Below are positions 61,346 through 64,000 of a stretch of DNA of 64,000 nucleotides, one piece after another. This DNA is from Pelosinus sp. IPA-1 (GTDB taxonomy: Bacteria > Bacillota > Negativicutes > DSM-13327): positions 434,001 through 498,000 of the forward strand of contig NZ_BSVC01000001.1 in NCBI RefSeq assembly GCF_030269905.1, read 5' to 3'. The notes below the pieces were generated by a model, which had not been told where the DNA came from, made no database searches, and saw nothing but the letters and a program-made list of their open reading frames with translations. The stretch's first letter is position 1; every line of letters begins with the position of its first letter. The translations under genes and the position numbers were made by a program.

Positions 61346-62218
61346 TTGTTTTTACAGCAGATAATTAATGGATTGGCGCAAGGAAGTATCTATGCGTTAA
61401 TCGGTATTGGATTTGCTTTGATTTTTGGCGTATTGGGCCTTGTGCATTTTGCTCACGGAGAAGTGTATATGATTGGAGCATTTCTTGGATTTATGCTGGT
61501 CAGTGTATTTCATTTGGATGTTTTTTCATCATTACTCATTGCAATGGTAGGGGCAGCTATTCTTGGTGTTATCGTAGAGGGCATTGCATTCAAGCCTCTT
61601 AGAAAAGCACCAGATGTAGCTCCTATGGTTTGTACATTAGGATTATCTGTTGTGTTGCAGAATGTGGCTGATCTCATTTGGGGCAGTGATACAAAATCGA
61701 TCCCAGATGTTATTCCAAATCATGTAGTACCTTTCTTAGGAGCGCAAATATCCTTTCAGCAAATTTTTATTTTTGCAGTGTCCATTATTCTGATGATTGG
61801 GCTACAATTTGTTTTATACCGTTCTAAAATCGGCCGTGCCATTCGGGCCACAGCACAAAATAAAGATGCTGCGGCGTTAATGGGGGTTAATATTGATACT
61901 GTAATTGCTTCCACCTTTGCGGTTGGGTCAGCACTTGGTGGAGCCGCAGGGGTTTTAGTAGGAGTATATTATAATGCTTTTTATCCAATGATGGGCTTTA
62001 TGGCTGGTTTAAAAGCGTTTACAGCTACCGTATTAGGTGGGCTGACAAGCGTTCCAGGCGCAGTGCTAGGTGGTTTGATCCTTGGTGTTGCAGAAAATCT
62101 GGGGGCTGCATATATCTCATCTGGATATCGTGACATTTTTGCCTTTGCGATTTTGATATTAGTCCTTTTGATTAAGCCCTCTGGTATATTAGGTAGAGGA
62201 ATTCAAGAAAAGGTGTGA
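61346..62218 (+). CDS. livH: Branched-chain amino-acid type ABC permease LivH
   Basis: A 290-residue LivH permease with eight or so helices. It begins FLQQIINGLAQGSIYALIGI, with GVLGLVHFAHGEVYMIGAFL and the later RAIRATAQNKDAAALMGVNI cytoplasmic loop. It starts at TTG 61346 behind AAAGGGTGAG. It lies between livJ and livM with short gaps. Confidence 0.93.
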   Translation: MFLQQIINGLAQGSIYALIGIGFALIFGVLGLVHFAHGEVYMIGAFLGFMLVSVFHLDVFSSLLIAMVGAAILGVIVEGIAFKPLRKAPDVAPMVCTLGLSVVLQNVADLIWGSDTKSIPDVIPNHVVPFLGAQISFQQIFIFAVSIILMIGLQFVLYRSKIGRAIRATAQNKDAAALMGVNIDTVIASTFAVGSALGGAAGVLVGVYYNAFYPMMGFMAGLKAFTATVLGGLTSVPGAVLGGLILGVAENLGAAYISSGYRDIFAFAILILVLLIKPSGILGRGIQEKV

Positions 62219-62222
62219 TGAT

Positions 62223-63209
62223 ATGAAAATATATAAGGATAAGAAAAAAATCACACTGCTACTTATATTAATCGCAGCCATATTGCCCTTAGTGATAGCG
62301 GATCAATATATTCTTAGGCTGATGACTATATCGGGCATTTACATCATCTTGGCAGTCAGTTTAAATTTTGTTACTGGTTATGCGGGGCAATTTTGCTTAG
62401 GATGGGCTGCTTTTTACGGCATTGGTGCTTACACTTCTGCTTTGGCGGTAAGTAAACTTGGCTTAAGTTTCTGGCTAGCATTCCCAATGGCTGGTGTTGT
62501 GGCTGCGCTGTTTGGAATTATCTTGGCGATACCAACTATGAGGCTTCGTGATATCTATTTAGCTCTGACCACATTGGGATTTGGTGAAATTGTTCGGTTA
62601 GTTCTCTTAAATTGGACGGATTTAACCCGAGGATCTATGGGGCTTCCAGGGATACCAGCTCCTGAGTTATTTGGTCAAACATTAGATTCACCTTTTTTCT
62701 ATTATTACTTTATTTTAACTATGGTTCTGCTTGTCATTGGTGCAGTACAGCGAATTATTGATTCTCGTATGGGGAGAGCTCTTATTGCAATCAGAGAAAA
62801 TGAAATTGCTGCCAAAAGTGTGGGTATCAATACTACGGCATATAAAATTCAGGCATTTGCAGTAGGAGCTTTTTTCTCAGGACTGGCAGGCAGCTTCTAC
62901 GCTCACTACTCTTCTTATATTGATCCGAATGCCTTTGGTTTTGGTGAGTCAATTGCGATACTGGCAATGGTTGTATTAGGTGGAATGGGCAGTACGGTAG
63001 GAGCTATTTTTGGTGCTGTCATGTTATCCTTACTTCCAGAAGTATTACGAGGATTGGCAGAATACCGAATGATTATTTTTGGCAGTATTTTGATGATTGT
63101 TATGCTGGTTCGCTCGCAAGGGTTCTTTGGACACTCTGGAGATGGACGAAGAAGAGTAAGACGTTCTGAAAAGGAGATGAAACCAAATGGAGTTACTCAA
63201 AATAGCTAA
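62223..63209 (+). CDS. livM: Branched-chain amino-acid type ABC permease LivM
   Basis: A 328-residue LivM permease. Family marks are LAVSLNFVTGYAGQFCLGWA and AIRENEIAAKSVGINTTAYK, then GESIAILAMVVLGGMGSTVG. A basic tail follows the last helix. ATG 62223 is 4 bp after livH, and the end overlaps livG by 23 bp. Confidence 0.93.
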   Translation: MKIYKDKKKITLLLILIAAILPLVIADQYILRLMTISGIYIILAVSLNFVTGYAGQFCLGWAAFYGIGAYTSALAVSKLGLSFWLAFPMAGVVAALFGIILAIPTMRLRDIYLALTTLGFGEIVRLVLLNWTDLTRGSMGLPGIPAPELFGQTLDSPFFYYYFILTMVLLVIGAVQRIIDSRMGRALIAIRENEIAAKSVGINTTAYKIQAFAVGAFFSGLAGSFYAHYSSYIDPNAFGFGESIAILAMVVLGGMGSTVGAIFGAVMLSLLPEVLRGLAEYRMIIFGSILMIVMLVRSQGFFGHSGDGRRRVRRSEKEMKPNGVTQNS

Positions 63210-63963
63210 TCTGACGAAGAAATTCGGTGGCTTGACGGCAGTGGATAGATTATCCCTTTCCATTGAGAAAAATACCATCACTGGTCTCATTGGTCCTAAT
63301 GGAGCTGGTAAAACAACCGTATTTAATCTTCTTACTGGATTTTATCAAGCCAATAGTGGGAGCATCCTGTTTAATGGGCAAAACATTACAAACTATCCAA
63401 CCCATAAAGTTGCAGAAGCAGGACTGGTTCGCACCTTTCAAAATATTCGTCTGTTTACCAAAATGACAACCTTTGATAACGTAAGAATTGGCTATCACTC
63501 TCAGGGGTGTGCTGGCTTATTGGGGGCTTTAAGTCGCAACTTTCTAACGAAAAGAGAAGAGACGGAAATTGCCGACTACTCCTTAGAGTTATTAGCAAAA
63601 GTTGGCTTAGCCGACAAAAAAGATGAATTAGCCGGAAACTTAAGTTATGGTATGCAGCGTAAACTGGAAATTGCGAGAGCGTTAGCAGCAAAGCCAAGTA
63701 TGTTACTGCTTGACGAGCCAGCGGCAGGGATGAACCCACATGAGACAAGAGATTTGATGAAGTTTATTCAACAACTCGCTAGTGAAAATATTACGATTGT
63801 ACTGATTGAACATGATATGAAACTTGTGATGAATGTTTGTCAAAAGATAGTTGTATTGGATTATGGCATAAAAATAGCAGAAGGTTTGCCTGCCGAAATT
63901 CATTCCCATGAAGGAGTTATGGAGGCTTACCTGGGAAAGGGGACTTTAGAATGCTTAAAATAA
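63187..63963 (+). CDS. livG: Branched-chain amino-acid type ABC ATPase LivG
   Basis: A 258-residue ATPase: Walker A GPNGAGKTTVF, the LivG loop VRTFQNIRLFTKMTTFDNVR, signature LSYGMQRKLEIARALA, and Walker B LLLDEPAAGMNP. AAAAGGAGATG precedes ATG 63187 inside the livM end. It pairs with LivF, whose gene starts inside its last codons. Confidence 0.95.
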   Translation: MELLKIANLTKKFGGLTAVDRLSLSIEKNTITGLIGPNGAGKTTVFNLLTGFYQANSGSILFNGQNITNYPTHKVAEAGLVRTFQNIRLFTKMTTFDNVRIGYHSQGCAGLLGALSRNFLTKREETEIADYSLELLAKVGLADKKDELAGNLSYGMQRKLEIARALAAKPSMLLLDEPAAGMNPHETRDLMKFIQQLASENITIVLIEHDMKLVMNVCQKIVVLDYGIKIAEGLPAEIHSHEGVMEAYLGKGTLECLK

Positions 63964-64000
63964 CCAATCTACATACTTATTATGGCAATATTCATGCATT
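63951..64000 (+). CDS. livF: Branched-chain amino-acid type ABC ATPase LivF, 3'-truncated by the window edge
   Basis: Only the first 16 codons are visible: LKITNLHTYYGNIHA, which is the standard LivF beginning. ATG 63951 overlaps the livG stop by 13 bp. GGGAAAGGGGAC provides the ribosome site. The rest lies beyond the window. Confidence 0.85.
   Translation, partial: MLKITNLHTYYGNIHA

Noticed and set aside
1-64000. tRNA or rRNA genes, prophage, transposases
   Set aside because: I scanned for T-loop GGTTCRA contexts with pairing arms and for transposase or integrase motifs and saw none I could support.

Overview
The window looks like chromosomal DNA of an anaerobic, low-GC Negativicutes bacterium of the Sporomusaceae type (Pelosinus, Sporomusa and relatives). 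This is inferred from AT-rich base use, AGGAGG-type ribosome sites, frequent TTG and GTG starts, and gene content: pyruvate:ferredoxin oxidoreductase, ETF-linked 2-hydroxyacid oxidation, a B12-dependent diol dehydratase microcompartment and an AprAB-type sulfur operon. I saw no rRNA, tRNA, CRISPR array, prophage or transposase.

Layout. 0-5 kb: the 3' 1165 codons of nifJ, a MerR regulator divergent from a carboxymuconolactone decarboxylase-like gene across an 18-bp palindromic operator, and a small stress-like protein. 5-9 kb: lrgAB, a YqaA/DedA membrane protein and a large Gln-rich FliK-like protein. 9-12.5 kb: etfB-etfA-FAD oxidase, probably lactate dehydrogenase. 12.5-14.1 kb: a nucleoid-associated protein and a small helical protein. 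14.1-23 kb: a self-contained mannose-family PTS operon (EIIA, EIIB, EIIC, EIID, HPr, Enzyme I, phosphofructokinase) behind a -24/-12 sigma-54 promoter, followed by the matching LevR-type activator. 23-28.4 kb (minus strand): small protein, MBL hydrolase, APC amino-acid permease with a long palindrome over its promoter, PfpI, CorA-like and a lone EutN vertex protein.

28.4-52.4 kb is a B12/1,2-propanediol region: iron alcohol dehydrogenase, cobS, cobC, an adenosylcobalamin riboswitch plus terminator in front of cobT, a PocR-domain sensor kinase and AraC-type response regulator, then pduU-V-A-B-C-D-E-G-H-K-J-L-(flavoprotein)-N-O-P-S-T, an NCS2-like permease and a converging glycerol/propanediol facilitator. 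The genes fit together. CobS/CobC/CobT finish the cobamide, PduO/PduS maintain it, PduGH reactivates the dehydratase PduCDE, PduP/PduL convert the aldehyde to acyl-phosphate, and a shell of at least seven proteins encloses the enzymes. No pduQ, pduW or pduX lies inside the operon; the nearby iron alcohol dehydrogenase may serve as PduQ.

52.4-60 kb is a sulfur operon (SsuABC-type transporter, AprA, AprB, CysD, CysN) with a good promoter and a short terminator-forming leader. 60-64 kb holds a branched-chain amino-acid type ABC transporter (livJ, livH, livM, livG, start of livF). Three related palindromic intergenic repeats built on (A)CACAAAG/CGCAGAG-like units lie at about 23.1, 50.2 and 51.5 kb.

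The points most worth a second look are the sulfur operon with its leader, the pdu-encoded tagged flavoprotein among several Fe-S proteins, the sigma-54/LevR PTS control region, and the dispersed palindromic repeats.
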